This document shows positions 1 through 7,134 of a stretch of DNA of 20,383 nucleotides, in pieces (position 1 is the stretch's first letter; each line of letters begins with the position of its first letter). The translations under genes were made by a program, and so were the position numbers. The notes under the pieces were generated by a model. That model was not told the origin of the DNA, searched no databases, and saw nothing but the letters and a program-made list of their open reading frames with translations. Origin of the DNA: an uncultured Treponema sp. (GTDB taxonomy: Bacteria; Spirochaetota; Spirochaetia; Treponematales; Treponemataceae); NCBI GenBank assembly GCA_937885175.1, contig CAKZZO010000126.1, positions 1 to 20,383 on the forward strand, read 5' to 3'.

Positions 1-19
1 GGCAACGAAGTTTCCAGCC

Positions 20-55
20 GTGAAAGCGGGGCAACAAGACCGCTTTGAGCGGGGC
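20..55. repeat. 36-bp intergenic repeat, copy 1
   Basis: These 36 bases are identical to 12650-12685. Similarity continues with mismatches and small indels for about 40 more bases, up to the shared TACGCTCA near 80-87. Inside the repeat, AAAGCGG (23-29) and CCGCTTT (40-46) can form a 7-bp stem with a 10-base loop. The copy lies upstream of the thiI promoter. I recall similar sequence between genes in treponemes but cannot verify the copy number here. It is a short dispersed repeat of unknown role. Confidence 0.8.
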
Positions 56-109
56 AAACGAAATGAGTTGCATACCTAGTACGCTCACCGGGACAATCGC
101 ATTTTTTAG

Positions 110-138
110 TTCACAAAGCCATTATTTTTCTGTATACT
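110..138 (+). promoter_or_regulatory. thiI promoter, predicted leaderless
   Basis: A -35 box TTCACA (110-115) and a -10 box TATACT (133-138) are 17 bp apart, and each matches the sigma70 consensus at five of six positions. The -10 box ends 7 bp before the thiI ATG at 146. The usual start of transcription would therefore fall on or one base before the start codon. No Shine-Dalgarno sequence lies upstream of the ATG. Confidence 0.7.
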
Positions 139-145
139 GGCTTCC

Positions 146-1387
146 ATGAAAACATACTTAGGCAGACTTGGCGAGTTGGTGTTGAAAGGCTCCAATATCC
201 GTGATTTTGAACGGCTGTTAATGGGAAATGCCCGCCGTTATTTGCAGTCAGTTGAGGCAAAGGTGTCGCTCTATGCCGGACGGCTCTACATCGAATGCGA
301 GGACGAAGCCGCGCCTGCCGTGGAATTTGCCCTTGACCATCTGATTGGCATAACCGGCTGGTCAGAAGCGGCTGTGGTAGAAAAAAACATTGACGCAATC
401 CGCGAAGAAGTGCTTAAAGAAGCAATCAGTGCCCGGGATAAGGGAGCAAAAACCTTTAAAATTGAGGCAAAACGGAGCGACAAGAGTTTTTATCTTGACA
501 CTTACGGCATCTGCCGAGAAGCCCCTGCCCTAGTCTGTCAGCAAGACATTCTTTCTGTAGACGTGCACCATCCCGATGTTTCCATCTGCGTAGAGATGCG
601 AGACCGCTGCTTTGTATATTCAAACAAAAACAAGGGACACCGGGGGCTTCCCGTCGGCTGCAGCGGAAAAGGACTCTTGCTTTTAAGCGGTGGGCTGGAC
701 AGTCCCGTGGCAGGCTACCGCATGATGAGCCGCGGCATGAAGATTGAGTGCTGCTATTTCCATGCCTATCCCTACACATCGGAGGAAGCGCAGAAAAAAG
801 TGGAAAAACTGGCAGAAATTCTTGCCTCCTACGGTCTTACCACCCACATCAACGTCATTCCCTTTACCGATGTACAGATGCGGATAAAACAGCGTTCTCC
901 TGCCAATTTTACGACCCTTATGCTCCGCATGTGCATGATGCAGTGCGCAAATCTCTTGGCAGAAAGGCTGGGCGCTGACTGCATTGTAACCGGGGAAAGC
1001 CTTGGACAGGTTGCAAGCCAGACCATACAGAATATGGCGGTGACCGAAAGCATGGCAAACTATCCCCTGCTCCGTCCTCTTGTGGGAACAGACAAAGAAG
1101 ACATCATCGCTACGGCAAACACTATCGGCACCTATGAGACATCAATCCTGCCCTACGAAGACTGCTGTGTACTCTTCTCTCCCCGCCATCCGGTTTTGCA
1201 TGCTGATTTGGAAGAAGCAAAGAAAATCTATGAATCGCTGGAAGCAGAAGACCTAATCCATGAGGCTTACGAAAAGCGTGAAATCAAGCGTTTTGACTGC
1301 GCCGGCATGGTGGCTTCCCAGTTTGGTACGCGGGAAAACACTGCCATGCTTGCGGCAGAAAATGGAAAACTCCTCACTGAAGCATGA
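146..1387 (+). CDS. thiI: tRNA 4-thiouridine / thiazole sulfurtransferase ThiI, no rhodanese domain
   Basis: ThiI adenylates U8 of tRNA and replaces its oxygen with sulfur. In many bacteria it also supplies sulfur for the thiazole ring of thiamin. The 413-residue protein has a ferredoxin-like/THUMP N-terminal half, then the PP-loop ATP pyrophosphatase motif SGGLDSPVAG at 181-190. A conserved PYEDCC block follows with Cys340 and Cys341; one corresponds to the Cys344 region of E. coli ThiI. It ends before any rhodanese domain, unlike the 482-residue E. coli enzyme and like the shorter ThiI of Gram-positive bacteria. Sulfur transfer should therefore rely on the central cysteine and a separate partner. 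Translation starts at the ATG just after the -10 box. It converges on the next gene with only 5 bp between stop codons. Confidence 0.95.
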   Translation: MKTYLGRLGELVLKGSNIRDFERLLMGNARRYLQSVEAKVSLYAGRLYIECEDEAAPAVEFALDHLIGITGWSEAAVVEKNIDAIREEVLKEAISARDKGAKTFKIEAKRSDKSFYLDTYGICREAPALVCQQDILSVDVHHPDVSICVEMRDRCFVYSNKNKGHRGLPVGCSGKGLLLLSGGLDSPVAGYRMMSRGMKIECCYFHAYPYTSEEAQKKVEKLAEILASYGLTTHINVIPFTDVQMRIKQRSPANFTTLMLRMCMMQCANLLAERLGADCIVTGESLGQVASQTIQNMAVTESMANYPLLRPLVGTDKEDIIATANTIGTYETSILPYEDCCVLFSPRHPVLHADLEEAKKIYESLEAEDLIHEAYEKREIKRFDCAGMVASQFGTRENTAMLAAENGKLLTEA

Positions 1388-1392
1388 TACCG

Positions 1393-3273
1393 CTAGTAGG
1401 TGAGTTTTACCCCAAGATAGAAATAGTTATTCACGCAGTCGTAAAGGTTCTTAACCCAGTTTTCGTAGGATTCGGTTACGTCGTCCTGCACTTCCGTGGA
1501 GTTTGCAAGTTCCGTCAGGGAAGATTTTGTTACGGATTCTCCCGTCCTGTCGCTTGTGTAGGTATAGGTGCCGTCTGCATTCTTTATGTAGCCCGTTGAA
1601 TTTCCGGCATACAAGGCACTGTCCACGCCCTTATTGTGCACATACTCAAAGGTGTAGCCGAATTTTAGCGTGATGCGCCATTTTTTTGCGGAAGGAATTT
1701 CATACTCCGCCTTGAAACCGGCCTGACAGGTGTACATGGAGTGAGTACCAGACATGAAATTCAGGCTTGACCATGCACTTTCAACATGATCACCACTGGT
1801 ATCAGTTTCATTTTCTGCAGAATACAAGGAATGCGTGTATACGCTGCCGTCTGTGCGATAGGTACCGGTTTTTGCTATCATGTATCTTCCCGCCTCCTCA
1901 TCAGTCAATGCCTCAATAACATTCTGATGACGGACAAAGTTGGAAGACAGGGTAAGCTTCAGATTCTTTTTTGGCTGAAAGCGGGCGATAAAGCCAATCT
2001 TGTCTGAATCCGGCTGCAAGGTAGAGCCGATGTTGATTCCGTTATTCGTATAGTTTTGATAATTGAATGTTGAGCCGGTAATCTGTCCAGACTCAGCGGA
2101 AACACACTGCCAGTGGGAATAGGTATATGGGGTGATAAGCGTATAATTCATGGCAAAGGACTTGCAGACGCTGCGAGGTGGCGTGTAGAAAAAGCCTGCC
2201 TGAATGCCAAAGCGGTTTTTTCCGTCCAGCTTGAGTTTGGCAAGTTTTTCTGCATCCAAGTCATCAATAAAAATGTCCAGATTCAAGCGGAGGTTTCTTA
2301 TGACATCATACTCAAACAATAATCCCATCTGTAAGTTATCGCGGTTACCGCCCAAGCCCTGCACCACCATAAAGGGAGCGGGCACAAGATAGAGGAATTC
2401 AGTACGCCCGCCAAAGACGACTGACTCATAAAATGAGATGCCCAGCCAGCTGAAAGGCGAAAAGCGGATTGAGTGCACGGCAAAATACTTTGAACTTGAC
2501 AAATCGTCCTTTGCATTAACATTAGTCGTTGCGCCAATTGCAGAAAACAGCGTCGTAAAGGAAACATATTTGCTGGATGCATTTACAAACATATTTGCTG
2601 AGTGATAGGAGGTTTCGTTGAGACAAAGCCCCTGTCCTAAAAAGGGGCCGAATCCCACGCGGCTCACGCCTGCCGTTGCATAAAAATCCTTTGTTCCTGC
2701 ACTGATATTGCTGTTTGCGTCAAAATAAATGTCCAAGGGACCGATTGACGCAGGGTCATGTATGGAGTCAAAGGGAAAATTAGTGTAGTCTGGCGAAACA
2801 TTTTTCCAGGAGCCGATGTTTCCATACTCACCGATGTCATAACTGAAACTTACAAGGGGATGCAGGGCAACATCGCCCACAATGGCAGCCTTACCCTCCA
2901 GAAATTTACTGGTGTCTGTACCGCCATTGGTGCGGTCATTGGAGACCCCCAGCCCTCCTCCAGCAGTTCCCCGCACATGAAAGGGCTTGGAAAAAATGCG
3001 TTCATATTCATACAGGGCAAGGTCAACATCAGCCTTATAGAGTTCATTGCGGCTGCCATCCTCGTTTAGGCCGGCAAGTGCAACTTTTTCCAGAATTGAT
3101 TTTATCAGGTTCAGCGGATAGGGACGAATCTGGGGAAGACGGTCAATCAATCCCCGCACTTCCCATACCTGGGCTTCTTCATAAAAGCGGTCGTTGGGGT
3201 CAACAGCAACCTGAGCGGTCACCGCAGAAAGAGTCAGCATAAAAACAGAAATCAGCAGAACAAGTTTTTTCAT
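1393..3273 (-). CDS. Large secreted beta-barrel-like outer membrane protein (unknown function)
   Basis: I read this as a 626-residue exported protein starting at 3273 with a typical signal peptide: MKKLVLL, a hydrophobic core, then a likely cleavage site after AVTAQ. An N-terminal block of about 100 residues with alpha-helical character follows the signal. The rest is rich in alternating aromatic and polar residues, glycine and asparagine, and the last residues are YLGVKLTY, as in an outer-membrane beta-barrel. An open frame runs 53 codons further upstream, but it enters the preceding gene and lacks a ribosome site. By contrast AAGGTG (3279-3284) lies 5 bases before the chosen ATG. It is the last gene of the operon and its N-terminal organisation resembles the upstream neighbour, suggesting paralogues. 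It may belong to the capsule-assembly (Wzi-like) barrels; this is a weak assignment. Confidence 0.75.
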   Translation of the reverse strand: MKKLVLLISVFMLTLSAVTAQVAVDPNDRFYEEAQVWEVRGLIDRLPQIRPYPLNLIKSILEKVALAGLNEDGSRNELYKADVDLALYEYERIFSKPFHVRGTAGGGLGVSNDRTNGGTDTSKFLEGKAAIVGDVALHPLVSFSYDIGEYGNIGSWKNVSPDYTNFPFDSIHDPASIGPLDIYFDANSNISAGTKDFYATAGVSRVGFGPFLGQGLCLNETSYHSANMFVNASSKYVSFTTLFSAIGATTNVNAKDDLSSSKYFAVHSIRFSPFSWLGISFYESVVFGGRTEFLYLVPAPFMVVQGLGGNRDNLQMGLLFEYDVIRNLRLNLDIFIDDLDAEKLAKLKLDGKNRFGIQAGFFYTPPRSVCKSFAMNYTLITPYTYSHWQCVSAESGQITGSTFNYQNYTNNGINIGSTLQPDSDKIGFIARFQPKKNLKLTLSSNFVRHQNVIEALTDEEAGRYMIAKTGTYRTDGSVYTHSLYSAENETDTSGDHVESAWSSLNFMSGTHSMYTCQAGFKAEYEIPSAKKWRITLKFGYTFEYVHNKGVDSALYAGNSTGYIKNADGTYTYTSDRTGESVTKSSLTELANSTEVQDDVTESYENWVKNLYDCVNNYFYLGVKLTY

Positions 3274-3278
3274 CAGAA

Positions 3279-3284
3279 CACCTT
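3279..3284 (-). promoter_or_regulatory. Ribosome binding site fixing the start at 3273
   Basis: AAGGTG on the minus strand with 5 bases to the ATG at 3273. It favours this start over the 53-codon longer open frame beginning at 3432, and it places the signal peptide at the true N-terminus. Confidence 0.7.
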
Positions 3285-3298
3285 TTTTCCAGTATATA

Positions 3299-5026
3299 TC
3301 ATAATCGAATAAATGAACACTTAACCGCAAGGGCAATTTCAAATCCCTGCTGGAAATTACCACTTTTGTGTCCTCGGTTAAAAATGAACACGTAGGCAGG
3401 CTGCAGGGAAAGTTTGAGCCAGGGCTTTGCATACCAGCTTCCCATCACAGAGATACGGTGCACATACTCTGGAATACCATGGGGAGTGCTATAGTCACGC
3501 TGACTCAGTTCCGTTGGATAGCACCAGTCCGTGACTCCCGACTGCTCAGTGATTTGTCCACCCCACTCCGTCCCATTCGCATTCATTTTGTCGAAGACAC
3601 CAGTTCCAGACATTTCGCCCCGCGCCATAAAGAGATAGTTTCCGTCAATGGAGTACTTTGCCGGAACAGAGTAGCCGCCGGTAAGCTGGGCAGAAATGGT
3701 GTCGGGACCGTTGGGAGAACCAATCCACTCATAAAAAACCGCATGGTCTCCCATGTTTTCGCTGTAGGTACGCACCAGAGACCAGTTGGGGCTTTCCTTA
3801 ATGTAGAGATAGGGCTGAGTGTAGGATGCTTCAAGTCCAAAATGCAGATAGCCGCTATTCAAGGGAATGTAGGACTCCGCTCCCCACTGACCGCCCAAGC
3901 CATTTGGCTGCAGGCTGTCCGGCCAGTTTGCCTTTTCATAGGGAGTGGCATACTGAGTCATCGCAAAAAGTCCGTAAAGGCGGAGATATTTTACCGGGGT
4001 AAGCTCCATCTTTATGCCAAGATAGGCACAGGTATGAGACTCCGGGTCATCGGATGTACGCTTTCCCAGTTCATCGCCATAGTCGCGCCAGGGTGCAAAG
4101 CCATGAAAAATCGTCCAGGGATTCATGTAGCGCAGTTCAAGAGGCGCATAAACGAGGATGCCTTCCTGCACGCCAATCGTAAACTTCTTAAAGAGACGAG
4201 CCTCAACATTGTGCATGTACATGTATTTGTCTACGTTAAACTGACTGATGCTGGCAGTGTATTTGAGAATAGGAGAATAGGCGCTCAACTTTACCTGGGT
4301 GGTGCCCGTCAGATGGTCAGACCAGATGATTGAACCTCCCAGAGTTCGTCCAATTGACTGACTTCCCTGCTGAATCTGCAAGGCCACGCCTGTTTTTTCC
4401 GTAAACTTATATCCCGCATTGAAATAAGCATTGTAGGGAAAGTTCACGTCCATGTTTTTTACCTGATAGGGAATGTTTGAATAATTGTCATGCAGGAGCG
4501 AGGCACCTTTTGAGGAGCCAAGGGAAATTTCCATGTCCATGGCAAAATAGTCGGCGCAGGAAATGACCAGCGGACAGTCAAAGACCGGCTTCCGGCTATA
4601 GCGGTCATAAACCCAGTCAAGATTTTCGTTTGTCTTATAGAATCCTTCCAGATTGATTTCAGGCTCCACGGAAAGGGAAAGCAAATCCGCACCGATAGAA
4701 AAACGTTTTTCGCCGATGTAGGAATATATGCGATCATACTGCAGGCGTGCCATATCGCTCAAAGCATCATAGTCAATCTCGTTCAGATAGGTAGTCAGTT
4801 CCTGTATGGAAAGTGGTGCACTGTCGGCAAAATGTAAAACCCGAGATTCAAGGCTTACTGCCATGAGGGAATCGTATATCCAGTGTCCTACCGGTATCAG
4901 TTCCTGCGCACTTCGGGAACGACGCTCAAACAGGCCTTTTGCATCAAAGGAAAATACTGGCAGAGCCAAGAGCAGCAGGCACAAAGCCAAGATTTTTTTT
5001 GTAATACACGTATCACTTGCTTTCAT
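3299..5026 (-). CDS. Wzi-like / capsule-assembly-type outer membrane protein (tentative)
   Basis: A 575-residue exported protein if it starts at 5026. The signal peptide is MKASDTCITKK, then a leucine-rich core, then PVFSFDA. A start 11 codons earlier (5059) is open and would increase the overlap with the upstream gene; neither start has a strong ribosome site. After the signal, an N-terminal helical segment holds GHWIYDSL and PLSIQEL. This fits the pattern of Wzi-like proteins, where a periplasmic helical part precedes a large barrel. The remaining roughly 450 residues are rich in Tyr, Trp, Gly and Asn in alternating patterns. The gene overlaps the end of the glycosyltransferase gene by 14 bp, so translation is probably coupled, and is followed after 25 bp by a second protein of similar build. 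Surface polysaccharide or glycolipid display is a reasonable inference from context, not shown by the sequence. Confidence 0.7.
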   Translation of the reverse strand: MKASDTCITKKILALCLLLLALPVFSFDAKGLFERRSRSAQELIPVGHWIYDSLMAVSLESRVLHFADSAPLSIQELTTYLNEIDYDALSDMARLQYDRIYSYIGEKRFSIGADLLSLSVEPEINLEGFYKTNENLDWVYDRYSRKPVFDCPLVISCADYFAMDMEISLGSSKGASLLHDNYSNIPYQVKNMDVNFPYNAYFNAGYKFTEKTGVALQIQQGSQSIGRTLGGSIIWSDHLTGTTQVKLSAYSPILKYTASISQFNVDKYMYMHNVEARLFKKFTIGVQEGILVYAPLELRYMNPWTIFHGFAPWRDYGDELGKRTSDDPESHTCAYLGIKMELTPVKYLRLYGLFAMTQYATPYEKANWPDSLQPNGLGGQWGAESYIPLNSGYLHFGLEASYTQPYLYIKESPNWSLVRTYSENMGDHAVFYEWIGSPNGPDTISAQLTGGYSVPAKYSIDGNYLFMARGEMSGTGVFDKMNANGTEWGGQITEQSGVTDWCYPTELSQRDYSTPHGIPEYVHRISVMGSWYAKPWLKLSLQPAYVFIFNRGHKSGNFQQGFEIALAVKCSFIRL

Positions 5027-6308
5027 TTTTTTCGTCCGCACTGTTGTCTTTACAATCATCTATTTGTTTCTTATCATTTTTTTGTGTATGTTCTGAAAGC
5101 ACCTGCTCATAGCACTGCACCAGTTGGGGGGTAAGAGAAGAAATTTTCCATTTCTGTGCCCAGGCCTTTGCTTCCTCCACTTTTTGCTGATGCAATTTGG
5201 AATGCTGCATTAAAAGAAGTACTTTATCCGCAAAGAGCTCCGCATCATCCGGCACCATGAATCCGCCGTTATCGCCTTGCATTACGTCCACGGTTCCCAG
5301 TTCACCGATTGCCACAACCGGAAGTCCCGCCAGCATAGACTCAATCGTCACCAAACCCTGAGTGTCAGTCTTACTGGGAAATACAAAAACCTGAGACATG
5401 CGGTAGAGATAGATAACATCCTTTGAGGGAACATAGCCGGTAAAACAAACTGATTTTTCGAGTCCCCGCGCAAGGGCAAGTTCCTTCAGGTCATCCAGAT
5501 AGGGACCGCCGCCAACCATCAAAAGCACAGTTTTAGGCTCTTTTTTCTGAACTTTCTCAAGCACATCATACAAAAAAGCAAGATTCTTTTCCTTTACGAT
5601 ACGGCCAATGTAGAGAAGGATTTTTCTATCTTTTATTGCGGGAAATTTGCGGCTGAGGGTATTGAACATGGACTTGGCCCTAAAAAGGGAATACTTGCCG
5701 AATTTGTTGTCGGGAATGCCCGTGGGCAAAACCCTTGTAGGGCGGTCAACCCCATAGCGTTCCACCACCTGGGCAATATGCTTGGTCGGTGCGATTATGA
5801 GATTGGCCCGCTTGAGGTAGAATTTGACCAGCATTTTTCCAGCCAGCCGCAAGCCCTTGTCAGGAATAAGCGATGTAATCAGCGAGGTGTAGTTTGCAAT
5901 GTAATCTTCCCACATGGTATGAAAGGTGTAGACAAAGGGAAGCCTGCGGTGACGGGCATACATGGCCCCCAGATAGCCGATAGACCATTCACCATTGCCG
6001 TGGACTACATCAGGTCCAAAAGCATCCACTTGTTTTTTGAGGTATCGCCAGCAGTCAAAACGGGCAAAACGATCTTCATCAGACCAGACAATCCATTGGG
6101 AAGGAATGCGAATGATTTTAAACGGTGAAGATGCATCACTTTTTTTCTCATCAAAAAATGAAGCCTTCTGCTGTTCCTCCGTATAGTCCAGGCAGATGAT
6201 GGCGACCTTATGTCCGAGTTTTGTAAGTTCTACCGCATAGGAATGGACAGATACCGTAACGCCGTTTATGCGCGGATAGTAGGAGTCCGAAAACATGGCG
6301 ATTTTCAT
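5013..6308 (-). CDS. GT4 glycosyltransferase, diacylglycerol glucosyltransferase-like
   Basis: A 431-residue GT-B retaining glycosyltransferase. The N-terminus MKIAMFSDSYYPRINGV, the EWSIGYLG and YTFHTMWEDY blocks (about 107-136) and the C-terminal TDTQGLVTIES (314-324) resemble family 4 enzymes that add glucose to diacylglycerol. The acceptor is therefore likely a membrane glycolipid precursor at the inner leaflet. GRIVKEKN (235-242) is the usual donor-site loop. The catalytic-region E-X7-E motif appears as D315-X7-E323, with aspartate replacing the first glutamate. The last 25 residues are a charged, lysine- and aspartate-rich tail beyond the fold. It heads an operon with two outer-membrane-type proteins, and the next gene overlaps its end. 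Other GT4 acceptors cannot be excluded. Confidence 0.85.
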   Translation of the reverse strand: MKIAMFSDSYYPRINGVTVSVHSYAVELTKLGHKVAIICLDYTEEQQKASFFDEKKSDASSPFKIIRIPSQWIVWSDEDRFARFDCWRYLKKQVDAFGPDVVHGNGEWSIGYLGAMYARHRRLPFVYTFHTMWEDYIANYTSLITSLIPDKGLRLAGKMLVKFYLKRANLIIAPTKHIAQVVERYGVDRPTRVLPTGIPDNKFGKYSLFRAKSMFNTLSRKFPAIKDRKILLYIGRIVKEKNLAFLYDVLEKVQKKEPKTVLLMVGGGPYLDDLKELALARGLEKSVCFTGYVPSKDVIYLYRMSQVFVFPSKTDTQGLVTIESMLAGLPVVAIGELGTVDVMQGDNGGFMVPDDAELFADKVLLLMQHSKLHQQKVEEAKAWAQKWKISSLTPQLVQCYEQVLSEHTQKNDKKQIDDCKDNSADEKNESK

Positions 6309-6317
6309 ACCAGCATC

Positions 6318-6346
6318 ATTTTATCTGATTATTGCGTGAATTTCAA
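6318..6346 (-). promoter_or_regulatory. Promoter of the GT4 operon, predicted near-leaderless
   Basis: On the minus strand, TTGAAA (6341-6346) and TAAAAT (6318-6323) are separated by 17 bp, each matching the consensus at five of six positions. The -10 box ends 9 bp before the ATG at 6308, so the leader would be about 2-3 nt. This promoter overlaps the plus-strand udg promoter. Confidence 0.65.
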
Positions 6347-6360
6347 GGATATATTATAAT
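6332..6360 (+). promoter_or_regulatory. udg-priA promoter, predicted near-leaderless
   Basis: A perfect -10 box TATAAT (6355-6360) lies 17 bp downstream of a weak -35 TTGCGT (6332-6337). The ATG at 6369 is 8 bp past the -10 box, and no Shine-Dalgarno sequence precedes it. The promoter interleaves with the divergent GT4 promoter: both -35 and -10 pairs fall within 6318-6360, so the two may compete for polymerase. Confidence 0.65.
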
Positions 6361-6368
6361 CCATAGCC

Positions 6369-7121
6369 ATGACGGCAGAAGAAAAAGGAAGCATATACAA
6401 TCTTCTCAAGACAGCGGCTTGCAATGCATACGGGTATATGCCGGCAGTTTTTGCAGGAGAAGCACCCCTTTTTACTGATGACAAGGTTATTGGCGAGGAA
6501 AATTCTCAAAGTGTATCTTTTTCTGCACAGCCTCCGGTCAATTCTCCTTCCTCACTCTCCTCCATTGCACAAAAAATTGCCGCCTGCCAGCGGTGTGCCT
6601 TGTCTCAGACAAGAAAAAATGTCGTTCCTGGCGAGGGCGTGGAAAAACCGCTGGTTCTTGTCGTTGGGGAAGGTCCTGGGCAGCAGGAAGATTTGACCGG
6701 CCGTCCCTTTGTGGGACCTGCGGGCGAACTGTTGGACAAGATGCTTGCCTCCATTGGACTTTCCCGAAAGACAAACACTTTTATTGCAAACATCGTAAAA
6801 TGCCGTCCGCCCAGCAACCGTGTGCCCTATCCCGATGAAGCGGCCGCCTGCGAATCTTTTTTGCAGGCGCAGATTTTTTCGCTGAAGCCAAAAATGATTT
6901 TGTGTGCGGGAAGCACGGCCGCAAAAAATCTGCTTAAAACACAGGACGGCGTTATGCGCCTTCGCGGACATTTCTATGAATGGAATGGCATTCCCGTGGC
7001 AGTCACCTTTCATCCCAGTGCCCTGCTTCGCGACACCAGCCAGAAACGACTTGCATGGGAAGACCTTAAAATGATGCGCGCCCGTCTCAAAGAAATTGCG
7101 CCGGAATACAATCCAAACTAA
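6369..7121 (+). CDS. Family 4 (4Fe-4S) uracil-DNA glycosylase
   Basis: This enzyme removes uracil from DNA to begin base-excision repair. The 250-residue protein has the family signature: Cys73 and Cys76 (CQRC), Cys145 (VKCRPP) and Cys161 as likely ligands of the iron-sulfur cluster. GEGPGQQED (100-108) followed by GRPFVGPAGE is the active-site and uracil-pocket loop. HPSALLR (215-221) is the DNA-intercalation motif. The first 60 residues or so are a poorly conserved extension, as in some bacterial members. It sits 13 bp upstream of priA and is probably co-transcribed with it, linking repair and replication restart. The start rests on the ATG right after the -10 box. Confidence 0.92.
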   Translation: MTAEEKGSIYNLLKTAACNAYGYMPAVFAGEAPLFTDDKVIGEENSQSVSFSAQPPVNSPSSLSSIAQKIAACQRCALSQTRKNVVPGEGVEKPLVLVVGEGPGQQEDLTGRPFVGPAGELLDKMLASIGLSRKTNTFIANIVKCRPPSNRVPYPDEAAACESFLQAQIFSLKPKMILCAGSTAAKNLLKTQDGVMRLRGHFYEWNGIPVAVTFHPSALLRDTSQKRLAWEDLKMMRARLKEIAPEYNPN

Positions 7122-7134
7122 ATGCGGGGGAGGC

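Noticed and set aside
1..145. Possible riboswitch upstream of thiI, since ThiI links to thiamin
   Set aside because: The predicted promoter abuts the ATG, leaving no leader, and I see no conserved THI-box sequence.
3274..3432. N-terminal extension of the 1393-3273 gene
   Set aside because: It would place 53 residues before a perfect signal peptide, overlap the upstream gene, and ignore AAGGTG at 5-base spacing.
3368..4333. 321-codon plus-strand open frame
   Set aside because: It lies fully antisense to the Wzi-like gene, which has a signal peptide and barrel-like composition. The plus-strand translation shows no domain and has no start signals.
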